Shown: positions 22,874-32,703 of the stretch, piece by piece
Layout of the letters: every line of letters begins with the position of its first letter
Position numbering within the stretch: the stretch's first letter is position 1
NCBI GenBank assembly: GCA_029216955.1
Contig: JANAVB010029819.1
Location: 34,976,861 to 35,040,860, forward strand
Length of the DNA: 64,000 bases
Reading direction: 5' to 3'
Origin: Iris pallida
Taxonomy: Eukaryota; Streptophyta; Magnoliopsida; Asparagales; Iridaceae
Program-made: the position numbers and the translations under genes
Notes under the pieces: generated by a model
What the model saw: the letters and a program-made list of their open reading frames with translations, nothing else
What the model was told of the DNA's origin: nothing
Database searches by the model: none

Positions 22874-25800
22874 ATGGCTATCATCGCCTGGAATGTGAGA
22901 GGTACATGTTCGTTAGGGAGATAGAGAGGGATCTATGGGGTTCTTCACAGAGAGAAGTATGACATATCTGTTCTGTTAGAGACTAAGATTAAAGGGAAGA
23001 AGACTCTTGCTCGACGGATTCCATCTTATTTGGTCCAACTCCACAATTTGGCTATATGTGACATGGCCAGGATCTGGGTCAGATGGAATTCGAAGAGCTG
23101 GAATGGAGACTTGATCTTGATGACGGAGCAGCTGATTGTCATCTTTTTCACGAACAAAGGGGGTTTCAGTTCATGCTGGGTGCGGTGGATGGCCACAATG
23201 ACAGGAGGCAACGGGAGTCACTGTGGAGTAACATATCCAGAGTTGCCGCTGCTGCGGACTCCTCGTCCCTGTCGCTTCTTCTGATCGGGGACTTCAATGT
23301 CCTTCTGCATAGAGGAGAGAAGGTGGGCGGTCGTTCGGTTCCAGATCCGATTCTGTATGATTTTCAGAGATGCCTCCTCCAGGCGGGACTCCAGGGGTTA
23401 TCGTGCTCGGGATTATTATGGACTTGGCATAACAAAGCAGTCCGTAATAGGGTTGTATGCCAATTAGATAGAGCCCTGGGCAACGGGGAATGGTTCCGCC
23501 GTTTCCCCAACTCCTCGGCTGAGGGCCTGGCCGCTGGGATGAACGACCATTCTCCCATTAGGGTTGGCTTCACTGTTCGGCCTACTGTAAGGTCTCGTCC
23601 CTTTAGGTACAACAACAACTGGTATCTTTCAGAGGGTTATTTATATGCTGTTACGGAGGGGCTCACAAGCCGTCAGGAGGGGACAACTCAGTATCCCATG
23701 GTTCATCGGCTCAAGGCTACGAAGAAGGCTTTACGGCGTTGGGTGAAGGGTTTGTCCAAGACTACTCTAGAAGATAAAGAGGCGGATCTTCGAGCAATCT
23801 AGCTGGAAATGCAATCTAACATGCTGAACGAAGACCTGGAGACGAGAGAGAAGGAGCTGATCGGGGAAGTCAACACTTGCGTCTGTAAAAGGAGATTAGC
23901 GCGACCCAGCACGCTAAATGCTCCTGGCTTAAGGATGGTGACCGTTGTTCTAAGTTCTTCTATGATGTTATCCGGACCTGACAGCATCGGAACCATATTT
24001 CCCAGCTTCTTGACATGGAGGGCCACCTCTTGGGAGAGCCGACAAAGATCCAAGGCGAGGTTGTCAGATACTACTCTAAGTTATATTTCCAGTATGACTA
24101 CTTGTCTTCGTTCCCTGATGTAGTTCCGAAGAGACTAGTGACTCCCTATGGGAATGGCCTTCTACTTGTCCCTGTGACTATGGAGGAGGTAGAATCCATT
24201 ATCAAGACGGTGGATCCCAACAAGGCACCCGGACCGGATGGTTTTAGCAGTGGGTTCTACAAACGTCACTGGAATACTCTGAAGTTCCCGGTCCTTGAGG
24301 TAGTACAGGAGTTTTTCACCAAAGGAAAGTTATTGAAGGAGCTGAACCATAATTTCCTGACACTTATACCAAAGAAGGAGGAAGCGACATCGCTGGTGGA
24401 TTTCAGACCTATTGCGTGTTGTAATTATCTTTATAAGATAATTATGCACCTTATGTGCCAGCGGATAGAGGAGACCATACAAGACTTAGTCTCTCCGAAC
24501 CAGGCGACTTTCATTAAGGGGAGGTCGATTGCGGAGCACAGCCTGCTGGAGCATGAGACGGTGAGGGGCTTCAGTAAACCTAGCGGGGAGAAGGCATACG
24601 TAAAGGTAGATCTGAGGAAGGCCTATGACATGGTCAATAGGGATTTCCTTTGTCATCTGATGTATGCCATAGGTTTCGACGACGGCTGGGTTACGAGGAT
24701 CCGGAAATGCATCACGACCCCCACTTTCTCTGTCCTCATCCAGGGCACCCCATATGGGTACATCCAGAGCAACCGTGGACTTAGGCAAGGCGATCCTCTG
24801 TCCCCTTACCTATTCACGCTTGTCATGGAATACTTCACATGCTTGATGGACATGGCAGTGCATCGTGGAAGACTGGTTCCATTGTTCAGGAGGATTGACC
24901 CCCCGGTTATCCACCTTATTTATGCAAAATCTCTTGGTGTTCATCCAGCTATCTACGGAGGGTATGCACACGATTGCAGAGATTATGGGAGAGCTGGAAT
25001 CCCTTTCAGGCCTCCAAATGAACAAAGAGAAGAGCAGGGTGTATTTCAGCTCCTTCTGCTCCCAGAAGGAGGAGTGGGCCGACGCGCTGGGAGTCGAGAT
25101 GAGCGATTTACCGATGAAGTATCTAGGGGTTCCTCTCACAGTTAACTATGCGCGGGATCAGGACTACCATAGTCTGGTAGAGTACGTCCAGAGGAAGGTT
25201 GAAGGATGGCAAGCCACTGATTTATCTTTTGGAGGACGCATCGAGCTAGTTAGATCGGTGATATTAGCTGTGGCCTATTTCTGGCTGTAATCCATCATAT
25301 TTTCTATTGCCACTATCAAGAAAGTAGAGCAGATTTGTGCATACTTCATATGGAGGGGTGGTATGCATGCGATCTCCTGGGAGCAGCTTTGTCAGCCCAG
25401 AAAGGAGGGAAGAGTGGGGCTACGGTCATTATTGGAGATCAGGGAGGCCTCGGCGCTGAAGCTGGCATGAAGATTAATCAATAGGGGATCTCTCTGGACT
25501 GACTGGATGTATAACAGATATGTGAAACATGGCAACTTCTGGGACTGTGCCACGGACAACAATCATTCCATCACTTTCAAGACTATTTTGAGACATAGGG
25601 GGGTACTCAAATCTGTAATCCGAAGGGTCATGAAAGATGGGGCTGGCACGGACCTCCTCTGGCGGGATCCTTGGATTGATCATCATTCTCTGTTAGAGAT
25701 CAGGAGAGCACCGTCGCATTAGGAGGATAGAAGGGGTCTGACTTGCCAACGGATTATCCGAGATGGAGAGTGGAGGCCTGAGTCCTACTGCTATACCGAG

Positions 25801-26400
25801 GAGCTTGGTGAGATTATCAGGACAGTCGCCTTTGACCCAGTACTGTCAACTAATCGATGGGTCTGGGACCCGCCTGGAGGTTCTACTGGGACTGGACAGT
25901 TCCAGTTCCGGAGCTGCTATAACCTCGTTAGGTGTACTTTTCCTCTGAGTTCTGACTATAAGTTCGTATGGTGTAAGCGTCTTGCAAGGAAGATACAACT
26001 GTGTGTTTACCGGCTTCTTCTTGGTCATCTTCTGACGAGAGATCGACTTACTGCTTTTGGGGTTCAGGTTCCTGACCCTAAGTGTGTGCTATACAGTGTG
26101 GAGAATAAATCTATAGGGCACATTTTCTTTGAGTGTGACCTGTCATGGCATATCTGGTCTGAGCAAAGCAGGGTGTTGGGTGGATGTGACTCAAGAAAGG
26201 GGGTTGGGGACATCATCACTATGCTCCGAGATAGCAGAGGAAGAGGGCAGGACTGGTTTCGGACTGCCAGAGTTCGACTGGGTGCAGCTGTTTGGCATGT
26301 ATGGAGGGAACGAAATCGTCGTATCTTTGAGGGGCTAATCACCCCTCCTATAGGCATCCTCCATAACATTGAATTCGATGTAAATGCTATGGGAAACTGA
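22874..26400 (+). pseudogene. LINE ORF2: endonuclease, reverse transcriptase, zf-RVT
   Basis: Starts MAIIAWNVRG, the usual L1 endonuclease N-terminus, then breaks. The endonuclease resumes at 23083-23802 with LLIGDFNVLL, SGLLWTWHN, QLDRALGN and NDHSPIRV (catalytic His). The RT at 24015-25145 has PGPDGF, LIPKK, FRPIACCNYLYKI, KVDLRKAYDMV and RGLRQGDPLSPYLF. The catalytic box that should read F/YADD is YAKS (near 24920) and the frame then shifts; the thumb continues in frame at 24865-25290. The tail (25300-26400) contains WRDPW and a zf-RVT ending CDLSWHIW...WRERNRRIF. At least five stops or shifts are present, so it is inactive. Confidence 0.85.
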
Positions 26401-26474
26401 AGAGTGGGAGTCCCACTATGATTGTATGTTGTAAGATTATTGTGTTGCATTTGGAATAAAATTTACCCTTTTTT

Positions 26475-26476
<2 letters not shown>

Positions 26477-26523
<47 letters not shown>
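26477..26523. repeat. (AT)n microsatellite at the LINE 3' end
   Basis: About 23 AT units directly after the LINE 3' UTR (GGAATAAAATTTACCC...). It could be target sequence duplicated with the 5' (AT)n, the LINE tail, or the tail of the SINE-like sequence to its right. Confidence 0.9.
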
Positions 26524-26526
<3 letters not shown>

Positions 26527-26612
26527 ATTAGTTTTCGGAATCGCTCCCACTGGGATTCGAACTCCGCCCATAAGGGCCACATGCCTCCTCACTAACCAGC
26601 TTGGATGGGGAA
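26524..26612 (-). mobile_element. tRNA-derived SINE-like fragment
   Basis: On the minus strand AAGCTGGTTAGTGAGGAGG resembles a Pol III A box, and about 20 bases on GGAGTTCGAATCCCAG resembles a B box (GGTTCRANTCC). The sequence then runs into (TA)n, which would be its tail. No target duplication was identified and the promoter fit is moderate, so this is tentative. Confidence 0.35.
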
Positions 26613-26639
26613 CAAATACTTTGGGGGTTTCAAAAATTT

Positions 26640-27032
26640 TGGAGTAGGTCCTCAAATAATAATGACTCCATTGTTTCTAAAAGTATTACTGTATATCGCT
26701 CCCAGTTGAAGCAATTTATCTCGAGGGTCTTCAAAACGGTAAGACCACAGACCTATGGTTTGACCCATGGATTGCACACCAAAGCTTGATAGAGTGAGGA
26801 GGGTCAATGGCGTGTCGAGGGACTAGAAGGAGGGAACGTGTGAGTGTTATTATGAGGAATGGAGTCTAGCATTCGGTGTTATATAGAGGTATACAGAAAT
26901 TCAGGGAGACAATCGGACGATGAAGGTTGACACATTATTTCAGACTGATGCATAGATTTGGGATAATACTTGGACGGAGCGGTTCACACATAGAGTCGTA
27001 GCTAATGCTGTCAGAGTTCCACACTCAAAGAT
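26640..27032 (+). pseudogene. second, more diverged L1 LINE fragment
   Basis: In scattered frames it reads KTTDLWFDPWIAHQSLIE and flanking segments that align with the GTDLLWRDPWIDHHSLLE region of the ORF2 C-terminus at about 25645-25700. It is a separate, older copy limited to the region before zf-RVT. Stops occur throughout. It is cut on the right by the LTR at 27033. Confidence 0.65.
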
Positions 27033-29501
27033 TGTCATGCCCTGACTTGGAAAATCGTTCGTCCTCGTATCGATTTCACCAAATCGATCTTCCTCGCTGC
27101 GACGTGATGCCGCTCGAGTCTAGAATTGTACTTGTGCAAGGCAAGATGATAGATTCTCAAAATAATTGTCTCAATTCAATATATAAGCAGCGAAAAAAGG
27201 TGGAGACACATCAATGTATACAAAATAATCACTTTTATTCATTAAGCAGCATAATATAAAGGCTTTGAAGCAGCCGAAGTGAACATGCCAAGTTGTCACG
27301 ACCCATACCAGCTTTTCGGGATACGAGTGTGTGTCCAAGCCAGCCTACGCCGCAGTATCGGCAGTAGAATGTTGTCTAGCCACAATGCTCAAAATTACAT
27401 AAATAACAACTTTATTGCTCATTCACAAAACTAACCATTTTACAACATTCACAAATTTTACATTTAAAGAAAAGTACAATGCTCTTACAAATAATGAAAA
27501 TCACTACAACACATCTATCTAACTAATCTCTAGGTTTTTGACCAACAAGTACATTCGTGCCTCCCCAATGCTAAGAGCAGTCATGACTAACCTGAAAAAT
27601 ATTGGTTTCCAGTCAGGAATGGAACGAGTACATTCTAACAGCAGTTCCAATAATTTGACAAAAATATAAAACATTAAATAATACTAAATTACATGATGGG
27701 TGTATAAACATGGAATCATGGTATGAAACATGTAAGTAAAAGTAGGAGAGCATGGCATCCAAGACAAGAAAGTAACTATAATAAACGACTAAAACATGAA
27801 CTGTAATATAGCATGACTATATCTAACTAGTGAGTCGAAATACACTTTCAACATGTAAACGGCTAATGGGTAAATCCGGTACCCCACATGTGAATTGTGC
27901 GATTGCTATCAAACACGATCAGACAAATGTGATATTTTTGGGTATATTTACAGGTCTACTAATGTATTTTCCCGCTTGACTAGTACTCATGGATCCAAAC
28001 AGGTCACAAAGATGGTAAAACATTGGTCACGAATATGTAAAGAATCCATAACTACCATATCGTGTACCCATCGTGTCGAGAATCAACAAAATATCAATAT
28101 AAAATACTACTAAATACATGAATCATAGAGATGATCAAATATAAAAACAATCAGAAATGTACTCGCCTGGGGTCCTTTGCTGGTGAGACAGATAATACCA
28201 ACCACTCAACGAGCCATAAAAGTCAACTCATGCAACAGCCTTTGGATGCTGAAACAGACAGTGTCACGACCCGTACCCTAGAGTAAGGGCACGAGATGTG
28301 GATACGTCCAGCCTACGCCGCAGTGTCGGCGGTAGAACGCTGTCCTACGTCACAACATCTAACAGTTGAAGGTAATAACAGTTATACTCCCCGAATGGGG
28401 GTGACATAACAGAATATAACTCAATTACAGCTAAGGTAGAACATGAAAGGAAGATAGATAGATAATAAAAGATGCAAGATCCAAATCCACAGAAAATACA
28501 GTAGAGAGGGAGAGCTAAGTGTCTATAAAAAACTCCACAACATCCAGACATAGTACAGATCCCAAATGTATATACAACTCAACTCCAAATACTATGAAAT
28601 AAGATAAACTAACTATGGAGCAACTGTCTCTACTGCTAAGGGATCCAACTGGAAGTCCGGATCGCAAGTGTCCTCTAAGGCTGTCCCATAATAAGTGTCT
28701 AAGCAGGCCTCCTCCTCGTCCTCTGTAAAATTTTCAACAGGTCCAATCAGGACGGGAACGAGCACATATCTCTCAAACAGTTTATAGCAGGTTAGGAGTA
28801 TAAATCATGCAATAGAGTAAAATACAGGAAGTGCTGAAAAGGAAGTACAAGTCCAGAAGATATTTTGTAACTGAAAGTAAATACATGATAGTAAAGACTG
28901 TAAGTGACTACGTGATTTAGAGTACAATATGGTTATGTAAACGGCTTAGGGGCACATGAATACAACTAAGGAGGCACATGAATACAGCTACTGGGGATAG
29001 TGTTCACATAACCAATTCTACTCACTCCGCCCCAATCAATACACAAGAATCCATTCAAGTTACGTTATAGGAACATGAATACAACTAAGATACGTGAACT
29101 CATGTAATGAGTAGTACATGAGGCACGTGATAAGCACATGAAAGCACACGAGAACATGTAATAACATGAACTAGTACGAGTACAAGGAGTACCTGATGCA
29201 CATGATAAAGTACATGAACATGAAATACCCGATGCACCCGTAGAGGGATAACATCTCAGAAAAGGATCCATATAGTACTAATCCGTGAAGATACGTGTCA
29301 GCATCGTGTAAAGTAATCTAGAGCAAGAATATAATCCAGACAGGTATGAAAAGATCAGAGAATGTACTCGCCTGCTAACTGAATGTCCGAGATGAAAGTA
29401 CTGTCCGATGAGTGGTGTCTGGCTCCTATTTAGAACAGTATAAGTCACAACAAGTCCAGAATAGTAATAAAATGCACTACAATGCGTTCTACATGAATCT
29501 T

Positions 29502-29587
29502 GGTCAATCTAGACCAAAGTCAACTCTTGGTCAACTCTGGTCAACCCTAGAAGTCAAACTAGGTCAACCAAGTCAAACCTAAGTCAA
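29502..29587 (-). promoter_or_regulatory. cluster of W-box-like TTGAC(C/T) motifs in LTR B
   Basis: Eight [A/G]GTCAA copies in about 85 bp, which read as TTGACC/TTGACT on the element strand. TTGAC(C/T) is the WRKY-binding W box. The same cluster is kept in the other LTR at about 38461-38546. Whether it lies upstream or downstream of the transcription start is not settled. Confidence 0.5.
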
Positions 29588-29952
29588 ACTAGTCTAACAA
29601 GTCTATTCTAGGTCTAACAAGCTATTCTAGGTTCTATCAAGGCTAACCGTCTATTCTAGACTCCATACTAGGCATACCATGCCATAGCCAACCCATAACT
29701 CATATCTACATGTCATATATATCTAACCTATATTACACACATTAATATATCATGCAATCTAATATAGGATTATACCTAACATGTAGGCTACCTATATTCA
29801 TATTACACCTACATTTCATATATCCAATATATATATTATAATCTAATATAGGATACACACATTAACATATAAATACACATATCAACCATACACTATATCA
29901 TATATATACATTAGCACACACACATATATATAGGAACCAATATATGTCTCAA

Positions 29953-29957
<5 letters not shown>

Positions 29958-30011
<54 letters not shown>
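29958..30011. repeat. (AT)n microsatellite in LTR B (left)
   Basis: About 27 AT units. The matching site of the right LTR (38896-38984) is expanded to about 45 units and preceded by an (AC)n run. Confidence 0.9.
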
Positions 30012-30015
<4 letters not shown>

Positions 30016-30769
30016 AGAGAGAGGGGGACACATGATATCAAGTGTGTGTGTGTGTGTGAGAGTGAGGGTGTGAGGGTGTTTGTGTCATGAGACAGTGTGG
30101 TGTCAAGTGAGACAAGTGGTGATCCTGAAAACAGTGATGTGCTAGTGAGACATGGGAGCTGTGTATATGTGAAACATGAAGGAAATTCAGTTTTAATAAA
30201 AAAGAAAGACCAATATTGCAGTTGACAGTGAAAGAAAATCACAACTCACATCCATTTCCAGTTTAACAGTCACCCACACTCAGTTCAGTCCCACAACCCA
30301 GAAATCTCAGTTCAGACCCAAAACAACTCAGATATCACATTAAAGTCATTTAAAACAGTTTAAATAGGAACCAAAAACCCAGATTTCAGTCCCAAACTTC
30401 ATTCCCAGATTTCTGTGCCAAAACAGTTCCTAAACATCCCAAATTCAGCATACACCTAGCTAACATATAGGTGAACCAATACATGGTCCTAAACCATGCA
30501 ATTAACAGTTTAAACAAGGTTAAAATCGATGACAAAATCGAATTTACAAATATGGAACAGAACAGAAATGGGTAGATAATGTAGGTATCAGAAAAATAGG
30601 AAAAATGAGAATTGATCAATTAAATTGAACTAAAACATCAAATCAGTGGTTGGTAATGTGAATATACTTTGTATATGTGTCACACAACCTATTTGTGTCC
30701 AACCAAGTGGACACAAAGTGTCCAAACCAATTAAAACCCAAAACAGAAAAACTGGACACAGCAGTGTGC

Positions 30770-31330
30770 AATCATCGTGCACGTGTACACAGTGTCCGTG
30801 CACTCGACACGACGCGACATAAGCCACGTGGTTGTGTCCAAGTGTTGACCAAGTGTAGGGCTAGGGTTAGGACACCCTGCCACGTGTCCACGATACGTGT
30901 GCGTGACACAGGACACGCGTATCAGTGCGCAAAAATGCCAGCCACTCGTACAGTACGATTTCAGTGCAGGAGCTCGTGCGTGTCCGACATGACACGTGGG
31001 GCTCTGAAACTTGGGGAGCCCCGTGTCAGTGTCAGCCCCAAGACACACGCCAAGTTTCACGTTTCAGGGAGCCGTGTCCAGGGCGGAATCAAGCCCGAGC
31101 AGCAGGGCAAAGAACTGCCAGAGTGCGTGTGCGTGCGACCGCGTGTCCGCGTGTCCGTGCGACTCGACACGACGTGAAATCGTGCTCAGAGTAGAAGAAA
31201 TGCATAAGCAAGGTCAAAACCCTAATTTCTATTCAAACACAACTCTAAAATTCAACCGAAATGTCCTTTGAGGTATTTCGTCGAACACATTCCTATACAC
31301 GCTGATACGTGTCCGATACGGACACGTAAT
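30770..31330. promoter_or_regulatory. ACGTG (G-box/ABRE-like) rich block in LTR B
   Basis: Repeated GCCACGTGG, GCCACGTGTCC, GACACGTGGGG and many CGTGTC/GACACG words. ACGTG cores are targets of plant bZIP and bHLH factors. The block is conserved in the right LTR (about 39785-40345). It has no credible reading frame. Confidence 0.4.
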
Positions 31331-31683
31331 GGGCTCAAATTCTAGGGTTAGCTTATCCTACTGTTAGGTTAGGGCTAGGGCATCCTAGAAATGCAATTAA
31401 ACAGAAATTTCATGGAGTAAAATAGATTATACCTATTGATGTGCAAAGCTCACAAAAACCCCAAATGGAATGGTTCTCCAAGCTTCAAAAACTCCCACAA
31501 ATTATCCCTACTCTGAAATATTCTTACACAAATAGAAAGAACAGAAGAATTAGGTCCTAATGCAATTGATTTGGAGGAAAATGGAGTTGAAATGGATTTT
31601 CTATGGATTAGGGAAGATGGAGACTCACCTCTTTCTAAACTTGCACAAATCCCAATGGAGGCTAGCCCTAATTTCTAGGAGGG

Positions 31684-31691
31684 ATTATATA
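31684..31691 (-). promoter_or_regulatory. TATA box of LTR B
   Basis: Minus strand CTCTATATAATCCC in the U3 part of the 3' LTR. The corresponding part of the 5' LTR is deleted. Confidence 0.5.
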
Positions 31692-32104
31692 GAGGAGAGG
31701 GGACCTAGTGGTCGGCCATGGGCTGATTAGGGTTAGGGTTTGGCTACATGGTTGGGCCTATGGGCCTTAAGTCACAATAATGACTTGTGATTTCACAAGC
31801 CATTCCTTAATCAAACTAATTCCTAATTTCCCCAAAATGATTCTAATGATTATGATAACACTAACTTAGGTCAAGCTAGGGTTACTTAACCTAACCAAGT
31901 AGTCATGACCTAGGTTAGCCTATAGGACAGTCTCCTAAGTCAACATTAGTCAAAGTCAACTATAGGACCAAAATCAATTATACTAAAAATCACTAAAAAT
32001 CACATTAATTCTAATAAATCTAAATAATAAATAATAATTCCAAATAATTTCCAAAATTTCAAAAATGACCAAAATACCCTCAAGCTAGAAAAGTGGTAGT
32101 GACA

Positions 32105-32120
32105 AATCTACCCTCCTTAA
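32105..32120 (-). other. polypurine tract of element B
   Basis: Minus strand TTTTAAGGAGGGTAGATT abuts the 3' LTR and follows the usual CGAGGACGAAATT block. Confidence 0.75.
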
Positions 32121-32182
32121 AATAATTTCGTCCTCGAAATTAAAGGGAAACTAAAATGCTGAGAAGGATATAAAAGTATACC

Positions 32183-32605
32183 TCAAGGTCCAAAAAGATA
32201 GGGGTACCGCTCGCGCATCTCATCCTTCCGCTCCCAGGTAGACTCTCCTGGAGAATGATGCCTCCATGCGATGCGTACCAAGGGTATCACCTGGTTCCTC
32301 AATACTTTCTCTCGGCGATCCAGAATCTCCACAGGTTGCTCTGGATAGCTGAGAGTAGGTCCAACCTCAATCTCCGAATGATCGAGCACATGGCTAGGGT
32401 CAGCCACGTACCGTCTCAACTGTGATACGTGGAATACGTTGTGAACTCCCACTAGTATAGGTGGCAAGTGTAGCCTGTATGCCACGTCATCGACTCTCCC
32501 GCTGATAACGAAAGGGCCGATGAAGTGCGGGCTAAGCTTCCCACCTCCACCAAAACGTATCGTACCACGAATCGAAGATATCCGCAGAAAAACTATGTCT
32601 CCAAC
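32183..32605 (-). pseudogene. element B integrase C-terminus and chromodomain-like tail
   Basis: From the acceptor side of the intron-like insertion at 32605 the frame is open to the end at 32183. It reads VGDIVFLRI, RGTIRFG, GKLSPHFIGPF, VHNVFHVSQLRRY and a terminal chromodomain-like block with W.HHSPGESTWE and RERYPYLF. It aligns collinearly with the tails of A and C. The only break from the upstream integrase is the 98-nt insertion. Confidence 0.8.
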
Positions 32606-32703
32606 CTAATCACAAGCAAGGTCTCAAGTTACTAAAAATCAAACACGATCAATCAAACAAAATAAAATACAACCTACTTCTAATCCTATCTCTAAATCTG
32701 TAC
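32606..32703 (-). other. putative 98-nt phase-0 intron in element B pol
   Basis: Between GAG (32704-32706) and GTTGGAGAC (from 32605 down) lies an AT/T-rich segment starting GTACAG and ending GTGATTAG, containing five or more stops. Removing it joins ...PLEFE to VGDIVFLRI with no change of frame, matching the uninterrupted homologous region of A and C. It has GT-AG ends and a U-rich run before the acceptor. Its transcript processing is unknown. Confidence 0.6.

Larger units (their letters stand above)
6506..26478 (+). mobile_element. L1-type LINE, split by nested LTR insertions
   Basis: A GC-rich 5' part (6506-7134) and the main body (21598-26478) are one element. When the solo LTR at 7135-21592 and one copy of its TAGAG target duplication are removed, the reading frame crosses the junction without a break. 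Net length is about 5.5 kb, usual for a plant L1. ORF1 carries a DUF4283-like domain and a zinc knuckle; ORF2 carries an APE-type endonuclease, reverse transcriptase and a zf-RVT C-terminus. Multiple stops, frameshifts and loss of the catalytic Asp pair make it dead. Both ends touch (AT)n tracts. Confidence 0.8.
28262..32104 (-). repeat. 3' LTR of element B
   Basis: Runs from TGTCACGACCCGTACC to ...GTGGTAGTGACA. It includes a GTCAA-rich cluster (29502-29587), an (AT)n tract, an ACGTG-rich block (30770-31330) and a TATA-like box (31684-31691). Confidence 0.92.
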
